DNA of 11,702 nt from Haplosporangium gracile (Eukaryota; Mortierellomycota; Mortierellomycetes; Mortierellales; Mortierellaceae): NCBI GenBank assembly GCA_015499985.1, contig JAAAUF010000042.1, positions 74,497-86,198 on the forward strand, in the 5' to 3' direction. The notes under the pieces were generated by a model that searched no databases, was not told where the DNA came from, and saw only the letters and a program-made list of their open reading frames with translations. A program made the position numbers and the translations under genes. The stretch's first letter is position 1. The number at the start of each line of letters is the position of its first letter. Positions 1 through 8,151 of the stretch are shown here, one piece after another.

Positions 1-63
1 AAAAAAAAAAAAAAAAAAAAGGACAACAAGCAAACATGTTAAGAGACCTGACTAACGCGTCAT

Positions 64-1344
64 TTAGAGAAGAAGTCCGAGGAAAGTGAGGAGCGCGACC
101 GTGAAGGTGACAATCATCGAGACTGATAGGTTGATGTCGATCAAGGACGACACGGCGGACGACTTCATGGCATGGGCTTGTAGGACAATTGGAGCAGAAG
201 CATCCTTGGGGTTGTCGGTCTTACCCTTGGCGTTAGCACCAGTGTTGGCAGGAGGGGCAATGCTGTTGACGTGGAGCTTGGTGGGGTTGACTTTTCCGCC
301 GGGGGTAGCCTGCAAGCCTTTGATACGGAACTGGCGGTCCTGAACGGCGGTAAAGCCTGCGGCCTTGATGGTCGTATCCTTGTTTGCCGTCTTCTTGACA
401 GGAGCGGCGCGTTTGAAGATCTTGTCGAGGACTGATGATGCAATCGAGCGCTTATCGTTCTTGACGCCCTTCTTGCCGCCCTTCTTGCCGCCCTTCTTGT
501 TCACCACCTTCTCTTCTCTTCCACCAATGTTCACGACAGCAGGGGTAGCAGCAGAGTCAGAGGTCTTCAAGATAACGCGGAACTTGTCCGAGAAGTCAAA
601 ATCCGACTTGAGCTCCTTAGGAACCACCCAACTTTTCCACAAAAACGGCTCCCCACTCTTTGCCTTGTCTTGTGGGATCTCGGTCCCCTCCTTGACTAAT
701 GTCGCCAAGCGGATCTTTCCAAACTCATCAAACAGTTCCAGAGATCCAGTCTTGGGTGCTGCGACGCCCTTAGGAGAGATCATCCAAAAGTCGATCGTCG
801 ATTGGCCTGCAATGTAGGTAGGTCGATAGTTGAGGTAGTAGAAATTAAAGGAGGGGCCAGTGGTGGGGAGGTAGGCGAGTTTTTGGGTGCCTCGGACTTG
901 AGATTCAATTTGAAGTTGAAGGGGGAGGGCGGAGGTATCGGAGAATGTGAGAGCCATTGCGTTGACGACATTGGTGGGTGCTGGGGTGTGTTTTGCGGGC
1001 GCTGCTGAGGCTGGGGAGGAGAGGAGGGAGCCGTAGGAGAGGAGGGTGATGGAGAGAAGGGCGAGTAATGTTGACCACCGTGCCGTAAATGGTCTGCTCA
1101 GTATCCTGCCCTGGCGAATTGTTGAAGTTGAGGTCGAGGAGGAGGTGGTCGATGGGATAAAAGACGAAGTGCGAGAGAGAGTGGAGGCGAGGAGGGCGAC
1201 AAGGGCGGTGTTGGTGGAAGAAAGAGCTGCCTGGTAGGGGGCTGTGGTCCTGAGGGGGGTGATGGCCTTGGTGAAGGACGACTTTAGAAACGAGTTGTTG
1301 GAGTTGTGTGCCATTGGAAACTTGAAAATTGTTACTGAGGTCAT
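64..1344 (-). CDS. Secreted/GPI-anchored protein with Kre9/KNH-like domain
   Basis: Single-exon gene of 426 aa. The ATG at 1344-1342 was chosen because it has A at -3. An upstream in-frame ATG (1419) and a downstream one (1314) are alternatives. A hydrophobic segment at residues ~90-112 is followed by an Ala-rich SASAAPA-like cleavage site near 114. Residues ~160-265 look like a beta-sandwich (IDFWMISPKG, SLELFDEFGK, WKSWVVPKEL, FRVILKTSDS), the pattern of Kre9/KNH-like fungal wall proteins. A Lys/Gly stretch (283-295) precedes two Lys-Arg pairs (298-299, 311-312) that could be Kex2 sites. The C terminus (404-426) is hydrophobic with no basic residue after it, and small Ser/Ala residues at 394-400 could be the GPI attachment site. 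From family knowledge, a role at the cell surface or wall is likely. Odd point: the signal-like segment starts about 90 residues in, so it may act as a signal anchor or the start may be misjudged. The domain assignment is by pattern only. Confidence 0.75.
   Translation of the reverse strand: MTSVTIFKFPMAHNSNNSFLKSSFTKAITPLRTTAPYQAALSSTNTALVALLASTLSRTSSFIPSTTSSSTSTSTIRQGRILSRPFTARWSTLLALLSITLLSYGSLLSSPASAAPAKHTPAPTNVVNAMALTFSDTSALPLQLQIESQVRGTQKLAYLPTTGPSFNFYYLNYRPTYIAGQSTIDFWMISPKGVAAPKTGSLELFDEFGKIRLATLVKEGTEIPQDKAKSGEPFLWKSWVVPKELKSDFDFSDKFRVILKTSDSAATPAVVNIGGREEKVVNKKGGKKGGKKGVKNDKRSIASSVLDKIFKRAAPVKKTANKDTTIKAAGFTAVQDRQFRIKGLQATPGGKVNPTKLHVNSIAPPANTGANAKGKTDNPKDASAPIVLQAHAMKSSAVSSLIDINLSVSMIVTFTVALLTFLGLLL
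469..499. repeat. 12-bp tandem repeat coding Lys-Lys-Gly-Gly
   Basis: The unit cttcttgccgcc occurs at 469-480 and 481-492, with a partial third copy at 493-499. On the minus strand it encodes the KKGG repeat of the KNH-like protein, so repeat number could vary between strains without a frameshift. Confidence 0.85.
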
Positions 1345-1547
1345 TTTGGAGGTTGATTTTTTTTTTGTTTGTAAAACGCGTGGGCACAGAAGGTGAAGAA
1401 AATAACTGTAGGCATGCAATAAATAGATGTTAACGATAAAAACAAGGGAGAGGAATATGTTTAGTCCGAGAGGGACTTTTTGTTGCTTGAGAAGAGAACG
1501 AGACTAAGATGATGATGAACGAGTTCAGGGGTGCGAAGGAGGAGGGA

Positions 1548-1554
1548 TTATATA
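1548..1554 (-). promoter_or_regulatory. TATA box of the KNH-like gene
   Basis: The minus strand reads TATATAA here, about 204 bp upstream of the chosen ATG at 1344. A start site some 30 bp further on would give a leader of roughly 170 nt. Assignment rests on motif and position only. Confidence 0.5.
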
Positions 1555-1783
1555 CCAAAACGGAAGCGAAGGCGAGGGTGGTCCCTTAACCATCTGTTTG
1601 TAAACCCCCACCCTCATGTTTACAATCAAACCCGTCCCTGGCGAAAGACGTTCGCCCTCTTTTCGTTGTTAGTGAGTGGATGGTGAGACTTCTTTGTGAA
1701 GGCCAGGCTAGAAAAAAATATATTTAGAGCTGGCCCATTCGACATTCCACTGCCAGCTAGAAAAAACTAAAATGCAAATTTAA

Positions 1784-1803
1784 ACGCGTGGGACTTGACG
1801 CGT
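1784..1803. promoter_or_regulatory. Paired ACGCGT (MCB-like) boxes
   Basis: Two ACGCGT palindromes lie at 1784-1789 and 1798-1803, 14 bp apart. A third at 1376-1381 shares the 11-mer aaacgcgtggg with the first. In yeasts ACGCGT is the MluI cell-cycle box bound by Mbp1/Swi6-type factors. The site is upstream of the KNH-like gene. Binding is inferred from the motif only. Confidence 0.4.
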
Positions 1804-1960
1804 TTAGTTGAGTGACTGTTAAAATCAACACATTAAAGCTTGATATTTTGGATTAGGGTGAACGCGGACCCACCGCGACAAGCCATTTCAATCCCAACGC
1901 CCCTTCTTTACTTCCCTAGCCCTCGCTCTCTCTCTCACAATCTTCGTCTCGGGTGAATAT

Positions 1961-2560
1961 CGTTGCTAGTAAGTATGGATGAGCTGTTTCCTCGATAGTG
2001 AGGAAAAGGGAAAAGGGTTAAGAATATTATCCGCACATAAGGACAACGACTTGGTCCCTGACAAATCCGACAACTCAACATCTTTTTGTTTGCTACTAAT
2101 ATGATGACGAAAGGGCTGGTCGCCTTTCAAATGCGTTTTATTTGTCTTCAAATGGGGAAGAGCACGCAACGATATTTTGCTTTGTTGATGGAACTGAGGC
2201 GTGTAGTGAACATCGAGTGAGAGAAGGCGAGTCGTATACCCGTTCGATGGCAGTGACTTTGTTTTATGCGCGGACTAAAAAATCCGAGATTAACATCTAT
2301 CACAATCAAATAATACGGGTCACAGGGATAAGAAGTTTAACAACCAACCAATCAACAGCACTCCTGTCCGCTCCGTACCCTGTCATTTGCTCCTCGAGAG
2401 CACCTTCCTCCTTGTTCAACTCAATTCTAGCCCTATTACGCTCATTGCATCCTTCTTTCGTATTTCGCCCTTCCTGTCTTTTCCCAGATGCACGATCCAT
2501 CTCTTCCAGAAAATGGGGACCATTCTCCTCCCTATCCTTCCCTTGTGCTCATAAAAGTAA
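1961..2560 (+). other. Possible short spliced transcript, no recognised product
   Basis: After the CT-rich stretch at 1905-1950 there is a strong donor GTAAGTATG at 1969. A TACTAAT branch-like site at 2094-2100 follows a T-rich tract, and an AG lies at 2112-2113, which would make a 145-nt leader intron. The next ATG is at 2131. It reads 28 codons to a GTGAGA donor at 2217. Joining to the CAG ending at 2358 keeps the frame open to a TAA at about 2553, giving about 95 residues that match no family I know. CT-rich sequence has few stop codons, so this could be chance. A protein product is not claimed. Confidence 0.15.
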
Positions 2561-4014
2561 ATGTACATGTGCACCATTAAAAAAAAAGGTGCGGGGGCGG
2601 TGAACTTTTTTTTTTATTTTCTCTCAAATTTTACGAATCATCGAAACGTACCAGGCGTGCACTAAAGTAATAATTTACATGTCATGATGATAATGAAGAA
2701 GAAAAAAAAAAAGCTTTACGGAGTTATAAAGGTGGGGTTGTTTGTAAGGAAAAGGAAAAGAAAAAAAGTGGGGGCAAAGGTGGGGAGGGGCATGTATAGG
2801 GGAAGATTAATCTTCACCCGCATTTGAAGTCCGAACTCCACATACCATGCACCTTTGTCAACTCTTTGCACCAATGAAGTGGGAGAGAGAGCTTCGGTCC
2901 AGGAGAAAGAGAAAAAGGGGACATGGTGGGGACGGACCTGCATTTTTTTTCTCTCCGAATTGTTACGTGCTGCATATGTAAGGGACGACGGGGGCACATC
3001 TTGGAGCAGTGTACCAAGATGTATATGGGGGAGGTGGAGAAAAGAGAAGGAGCAAATAGCAAAAGAAAAAGGTAAAAAAAATCGTCTAGGTCTGAGTAGA
3101 CTTAGAGGAAGAGAGTTTTCGGAGCTGTGATCCACGATGCGTAAATGGTATCCAACGTTCCTTTTTCAGCATATACTTCCCTTTCACCCACTCAAGGCTC
3201 TAGGGGGCTCTTTTAAAAAAAAATGATAAGGAGTGGATCAGAGCGTAACGTTTTGCAAAAAACTTGACTCGGTGGAAGAGAAGGTAAGTGTTAAAGGGGT
3301 TCATCTGTCAACTCTCAACGACTCATCAGCAGTAGAGGGGAGAAGGGAAGAGTAAAATGGACGTCGAGTTGTCATTGGTGTAAAGGGAAATACAAGTGCA
3401 CGAGGGAGAGAACAGAGTAGAAAGTCCGTTTTCCCCACATTCTGACTTTTCAATCCATCTTTAGACCTACCTCTACATCTCCCATTAACTACCCCGCATT
3501 TTTTTTCAAGGCTAAAGTGCTCTTTCTTATTCTTGATTCAAGTTGCGCTGGGATGGCACTTGCGTTCACTCTTACATTCATATACTGGACATATTCACTG
3601 TATCTACTTTACGAACCTGAAACGGGTCGGTCTTTGATCGCCTTTCGTTCGGTTTCGTTTTGGAATGGTATCGAGAAAGGCTAGGATGTTATCAGTGAAC
3701 AACTCTTAGACATGATCCAAAACGCAACCGGTGCGGTGTACCGAACGATATCGAAATGTTTTATAAAATAAAAATGCGGGGTAATGTGACTTGGATAACC
3801 GGACACAGCAAACAGAAAAAAGCCTCGCCTCCCTCGCTCTCCTTTTTCCAGTTGTCGCGGGTATTCCTTCCTTGCGCGCGAAATAAATCCTACGATGCCT
3901 GTTCATACCCCCTTTTCACCGCTTCTCCTCACTCGATGTTCATTCTTAATCAGTCTTGTTCAACCAACTTCATCCACTTCCTTCGTTTCCCTTTTTGAAT
4001 GCGTACCATTATTG

Positions 4015-4036
4015 AAAAAAAAAAAAAAAAAAAAAA
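4015..4036. repeat. A22 homopolymer
   Basis: Twenty-two consecutive A on the plus strand in the intergenic region. It could be a nucleosome-excluding poly(dA:dT) tract or the scar of a retroposed poly(A) tail. No retroposed gene body is visible beside it. A similar A20 run opens the window at 1-20, downstream of the KNH-like gene. Confidence 0.9.
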
Positions 4037-4955
4037 GGATTCTCCGAAAGTTAAATTGAGATTCAAAATTTTGAAAAACTTGTTTCTCTCGCCTGTGACC
4101 GACCCCAGGAAGAAGCAAAAAAAAAATAGCGCCTAGAGCCAATGGATCCAGTTTTCCTCGTTGAATTGATGTAGTACAGATGGAGGGAAAGAGGGCATTT
4201 AAGGAATCTTATTTCATAACTGTACCCATCTATTGGTCAATGACTGCCTTGCGCGTTCAGCCTCCGATGTTCCCTTGGAACTAAGGCGAGAGAAAAAGAA
4301 AGTTGAGCCAAAAAAGAAAAAAAAAATGGATACTCATGCTTTAGTACCGTCTGCTGTACGTTTACATTTTATTTCGCGTGGATACAGGGAGCGAACATAC
4401 GTATTCTTTTACTTCTTTTCGTTGGTACTAATCGAATGAACGCATTCAATGCACCCTTTCTTCATGCTCCTGTGTCACAACACCATCTGATCCGCTTTCC
4501 TTTTCTAACTTTTTATGCATCGAATGGAAGAAGGAAGGGATGATGGGAGAGTCAAGGGCGAGTTATGCGTCCCAGCAGAGCGATAGAAAACAAAAAAGAT
4601 GTTGTCAACAGGGCCCCTTTCACCCTCCCTCGCCCTCTCTCCCGCCCTCCTTCTTTGCTTGCGGTCGGTCCCGAATGGATCCTCTTTCCTCTTCCTTTTA
4701 TCAATCTTATTCCTTTTCGCTTTCACTCGATCCCGTTCGTGTTTGTCTACATTCTTCCAGCTGTCCTCGCTAGCAACCCCCCTTTTGCTTTTCATGCTTC
4801 CATCTTGTTTCTCATTTGACAGGCGATATTTTTTCGCTTATCGTGCTCGCTTCAACTTCCAGCAGCACCCAATAGCAATTGAAAGGAAGTACGCTATCGA
4901 AAAGGGGAAAAGGAAAAAGCAACAAAGCGAGAGCGTGAAAGCAGAAGGAATGGGA

Positions 4956-4971
4956 GGGGGGGGGGGGGGGG
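4956..4971. repeat. G16 homopolymer
   Basis: Sixteen consecutive G on the plus strand, preceded by gggA. It has G-quadruplex potential, and its exact length is likely to be unreliable in sequencing data. Confidence 0.9.
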
Positions 4972-5200
4972 CGCTCATGTTGTCCTGACTGATTGTTTCT
5001 GGACATTTCTTTTGTGTTTTGCGAGGTCGCCCCGATCTGTCAACAAAAGGCCTTTGTTGACGGTTTCTTTCATTTTTTTTTGTTGTTGTTTACAACGAAG
5101 TATGAAACGCACGCTCGTTCCTCCTCTACAATTATAGATCTTATGAGCAAGAGAAGATATACTGTTGCTGTTGATGCTGGTGTCTTTATTGACATTACAG

Positions 5201-5480
5201 GGATGATCATGATCATCATGTTTGAGTGACATGTAACATGTTTCTGCACCTCACAACCCTGGAGTGGATGAACAAAGTATGAGTATTGCCAGATCATGAA
5301 GCTGAGATTGGTTATGGGCCATGGGTAAGTATTTTGTTGAATGAAACTACTAACAGTGCCAATTGAAAAGAGACAATGTATATATCTCGATATGGATGAC
5401 GATGGCTGTTAACCCTGCCCTACGTTCTATCTTTTCTCTGAGGACACGATTACAATACTTTTTTTTGAATTGATTTAATG
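5201..5480. other. Intergenic stretch with a splice-signal pair
   Basis: No recognised gene. It contains a perfect 14-bp palindrome, atgatcatgatcat (5203-5216), and two acatgt hexamers (5229-5234, 5236-5241). A GTAAGT donor at 5325-5330 is followed by a full TACTAAC at 5348-5354. AG at 5369-5370 would close a 46-nt intron. Confidence 0.4.
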
Positions 5481-5660
5481 GTAACCTTGCTCTCCCTCTT
5501 TCCATTCCCTCGTGTCCCTTTTTCCGACCGGGTTATTTTGTTCGGTTCTGTCATTGTTTCCGTAAGGAACCCTTCTTCTTTGAATAGGGGATCCAATCAT
5601 TCTATTTGCATTGTCTGAGTCTTTGCGGATCCGTGTGCGCCAGATTTTAATTTCCCCTTT

Positions 5661-5684
5661 TTATTATTTTATTATTTTATTATT
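5661..5684. repeat. Three copies of ttattatt
   Basis: An 8-bp AT-only unit repeated three times in tandem, in the promoter region of the MFS transporter gene about 170 bp upstream of its TATA box. Confidence 0.85.
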
Positions 5685-5765
5685 TCAATTGACGGGTTCT
5701 ACCATTGATATTCAAAACGTAACGTCTGGACTTGTTCACGGCAAAGGAGAACAGAAAAGACAGGG

Positions 5766-5788
5766 TTGACTTGCACTCCCGAAGTCAA
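5766..5788. promoter_or_regulatory. Inverted repeat TTGACTT-N9-AAGTCAA
   Basis: Perfect 7-bp arms at 5766-5772 and 5782-5788 with a 9-nt spacer, centred about 76 bp upstream of the MFS TATA box. The symmetry and position suit a site for a dimeric transcription factor. Factor and function are unknown. Confidence 0.4.
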
Positions 5789-5852
5789 GACAAGACAAGG
5801 CAAAGAGCAGGAGCCGTGTGGTTCATCTTCGATTCCCTCTCTTTTTTTTTGC

Positions 5853-5858
5853 TATAAA
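5853..5858 (+). promoter_or_regulatory. TATA box of the MFS transporter gene
   Basis: TATAAA lies directly upstream of two CCCCT stress-element-like motifs (about 5866 and 5875) and a long CT-rich tract typical of fungal initiation regions. It would place transcription start near 5885, leaving a leader of about 540 nt before the ATG at 6423. Confidence 0.6.
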
Positions 5859-5884
5859 GAGAGCACCCCTCGGCCCCTGTTTTT

Positions 5885-6422
5885 TCTTTTTTTTCTTTGT
5901 TCGACTTGACTTTGATCCTTTCCTTTCCTCCTCCTCCTCTTTACAACTCCTCTCTTCGACTCCTTCATCTCTTCTTCAGATTCAGATTTGCTTCTTCATC
6001 TCCCGCCACTTTCTTCCTCATCTTTTTTGTACACTCTGACATTCACTCTCCTCTTGTGAACATCAACAAATCAACAAACCATTGTTTACTCTCATTTCTC
6101 TGTCAACAAACAACTCTTTCTTTTCATAAACAGTTGCTTGCCACACATTGACCAGCTACCCTTTGTCGTACACACGCTCTTCACACAGTAAACAAACACA
6201 CAACCTTTGTTACTAGTTTCCCATCAAATCACATACACACATATACCTGCATCGACTTGTTATCAAGGAAAACTCATTTTCGCGTCCTTTACACACCTTT
6301 TTTATTCTTTTTTTTGGTGTCAACTCCAAACAAAACATATACCACTCTCTTTTACCTTGTAATACTATCCGCCTCATTTCTGTATTATTCCCACTTTTTA
6401 AAAACAACAATCAACAACAACG
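5885..6422 (+). promoter_or_regulatory. Long ATG-free 5' leader of the MFS gene
   Basis: The stretch is CT- and CA-rich and G-poor, and it contains no ATG in any plus-strand frame. It ends in CAA-rich sequence (aacaacaatcaacaacaacg) just before the start codon. This suits an unstructured leader permitting direct scanning to the ATG at 6423. The true 5' end is not known. A leader intron cannot be excluded. Confidence 0.55.
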
Positions 6423-8151
6423 ATGACAAAGTTCAACCTTTTCAAGAGCGCCCCTGAGGAAAACACCAGCAACAGCACTGTTGCCTCACAGGACAAGGAA
6501 AAGGGCGCCGCTGCTGCTGCCCACCACAAGCGCCCTGCCTCGTCCAGACGTTCGTCCTACGAGTCGGCCGTCCAGGGCAACGGCGTCGTCCTTGCCAAGA
6601 ACGAGCGCTACTCGCATGACCAAGGCCGCCCTGCCTCTGTCAATGCCACCTTTGAGGACGGTATCGTTATGGAGTCTGGATTCCGCGGCTACCTCGTCGT
6701 CTTTGGTGGTTTTTTGGTAAGCGACTCCTCCCTGTTGCAGTCATCTTCCTCTCTTCCTTTTCTTCGTTATCCCCGTCTTGTTCCCCTCCGTTGTCGTCCC
6801 CCTCCCTTCCTTCCTCTCTCAGCCCCAGTTTAAATCCATCTCTATCAAACTTATAGTTTCCCATCCGATATCAAACCTTTTTTTTCTTTACCCCGGATTT
6901 TCTTTCCTCTTTCTGCTTGGTGCCTTTAAATCCGCTAACTTACGATATATTCCATTTCCATTTTTATGCCCTATCTTTGTCAAATAGACCATCTTGGCTG
7001 CCATCGGATATGTCTCCATCTATGGTATCTTCCAGGCCCAGTACAACGATAGCTACGGCGCTCGCGGCTCGAGCCAGTCCGCTATCTCCTTTGTTGGTTC
7101 CCTTGCAGTCGGTTTCCAGTTTGGTTTCACTATCATTGCTGGTCCTGTCATGAACAGATTTGGCCACAAGCTTATTCTCTGGTCTGGATGCATCATCGGT
7201 TCCCTCGGTCTCTTGCTCGCCTCCTGGTGCAATGAGCTTTGGCAGTTGTACTTGACTCAGGGTATCATGTTCGGCATCGGTGCTTCCCTTCTTAACTTGG
7301 CCGCCACTGCTATCCCTCCTCTCTGGTACGACAAGCACCGTGGTCTCGCTATGGGTATCTGCTTTGCTGGTGCCGGTATTGGTGGTCTTGTCCTCGGCTT
7401 CATCATCCCTGCCCTGATCAACGCTGTCGGCATCTACTGGACCCTCCGTATCTATGCCATCTTCCACTTTGTCTGCACTGCCTTTGCTGCCTTGGTCATG
7501 CGTGCCCCTCGTCAACTTTCTGGTCCTCCCATGGCTGAGCGCAAGGATACCATCAATTTGACCATTCTCCGCGATCCTGGTTTCATGCTCTGGTTCGTTG
7601 CTGCTGCCCTCTTTGGTTTTGCCTACGTCGTCCCCTTCACCTACATTCCCTCGTATGCCAAGGATATTGTTGGCTTGGACCCCAATGTCAAGGGCGGTCA
7701 GCTGCTGTCGATCATGTCTGGTGCTAACGCCGTCGGTCGTGTCCTTATCGGTATGGCTGGCGATCGTCTGGGAGCTATCCGTGTTGCCGCCTGCACTTTT
7801 ACTCTTGCCGGTCTTTCGTGCTTCATCTGGATGTATGCCGAGTCTGAGGGTGCCTTGATTGGCTTCTCGATCATGTACGGTTTCTTCTCTGGCTCGTTCT
7901 TCACCCTTGTTGCGTCGATCACTGCCAACATTGTCGGTCTCGCTCACCTGGGCTCGGGTCTGACTGTGATCTTCTTGACCAACACCCCCGGCAACTTGTT
8001 CACGTTGCCCATTGCTGGTCAGATCTTTGAGAAGGCCCATGACTATAAGTCGATGATTGGATACAACGCGGCGATGTACCTTATTGCTGGTATGATCTTG
8101 TTCTTCTTGATGTTCTACAACCGCTGGACCAAGCGTGTCGACTCTGTTTAA
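6423..8151 (+). CDS. MFS transporter, monocarboxylate-transporter (MCT/SLC16-like) type
   Basis: Two exons, 6423-6716 and 6988-8151, give 485 aa. The join falls between codons inside TM1 (...VVFGGFL then TILAAIGYVSIYGIFQ...). The first ~85 residues are a hydrophilic cytosolic tail with an RRSS phosphorylation-type motif at 42-45. About twelve membrane segments follow. The ESGFRGYLVVFGGF stretch before and in TM1 matches the MCT entry motif (DGGxGWxVV-like). Loop 2-3 carries GPVMNRFGHK (150-159), an MFS motif A with Asn in place of the usual Asp. Loop 8-9 reads NAVGRVLIGMAGDRLG (345-360), again MCT-like. The central loop is short (about 270-295). From family knowledge, fungal MCT-like proteins move monocarboxylates, riboflavin or other small solutes across the plasma membrane or organelle membranes. 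The substrate cannot be read here. Exon 2 contains no TTA, CTA or TCA codon, which suggests strong expression. The start has a CAA-rich context and no upstream ATG. Confidence 0.92.
6717..6987 (+). other. Intron of the MFS transporter gene
   Basis: 271 nt, phase 0. Donor GTAAGC at 6717, branch-like gCTAACt at about 6934-6940, acceptor caaatAG ending at 6987. Splicing joins two halves of TM1 without a gap. The intron is pyrimidine-rich and contains in-frame stop codons. Confidence 0.88.

Larger units (their letters stand above)
1345..1960. other. Upstream region of the KNH-like gene
   Basis: No coding sequence is seen. It contains the TATA box at 1548-1554, the ACGCGT boxes, and an imperfect direct repeat, gccaggctagaaaaaa near 1701 and tgccagctagaaaaaa near 1751. 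A CT-rich stretch at 1905-1950 resembles the pyrimidine-rich leaders of fungal genes and may belong to a plus-strand transcript. Confidence 0.5.
2561..5200. other. Gene-poor intergenic stretch
   Basis: No recognisable gene, tRNA or transposon is seen. The open frames on both strands are low-complexity and mostly lack an ATG start. The region alternates purine-rich (about 2700-2800 and 3020-3120) and pyrimidine-rich (about 3421-3530, 3820-4000 and 4600-4830) blocks on the plus strand. A small hairpin, gcacc...ggtgc around an A-rich loop, lies at about 2573-2593. A22 and G16 homopolymers are listed separately. Confidence 0.6.

Noticed and set aside
365..817. 150-codon plus-strand frame
   Set aside because: Antisense shadow of the KNH-like gene, whose own product has coherent secretion and anchor features.
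1853..1858. TTAGGG telomere-type unit
   Set aside because: A single copy only, so no telomere or interstitial array.
2101..2197. ATGATGA and CTGA about 90 nt apart, as in a C/D box snoRNA
   Set aside because: No terminal stem directly beside the boxes and no clear guide region; both motifs are short and common.
2142..2603. 153-codon plus-strand frame
   Set aside because: It opens at a TTG; the first in-frame ATG leaves about 119 codons. The translation is low-complexity with no family resemblance.
2716..3135. 139-codon minus-strand frame
   Set aside because: No ATG at its start, Phe/Leu/Pro-rich translation of purine/pyrimidine tracts, no recognisable domain.
3284..3332. GTAAGTG donor with cagcag acceptor
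   Set aside because: No good branch site and no open frame leading into it.
4843..4867. gtgctcgcttc followed by agcagcac, resembling the 5' stem of U6 snRNA
   Set aside because: The essential ACAGAGA box, the AGC triad context and the T-rich end are missing downstream.
4505..4988. Overlapping open frames on both strands (96 and 129 codons)
   Set aside because: They come from a CT-rich block that gives Ser/Pro/Phe on one strand and Lys/Arg/Glu on the other; one runs through the G16 tract.
1345..6422. tRNA genes in the large gap
   Set aside because: I looked for B-box patterns (GGTTCGANTCC and its complement) by eye on both strands and found no convincing match.
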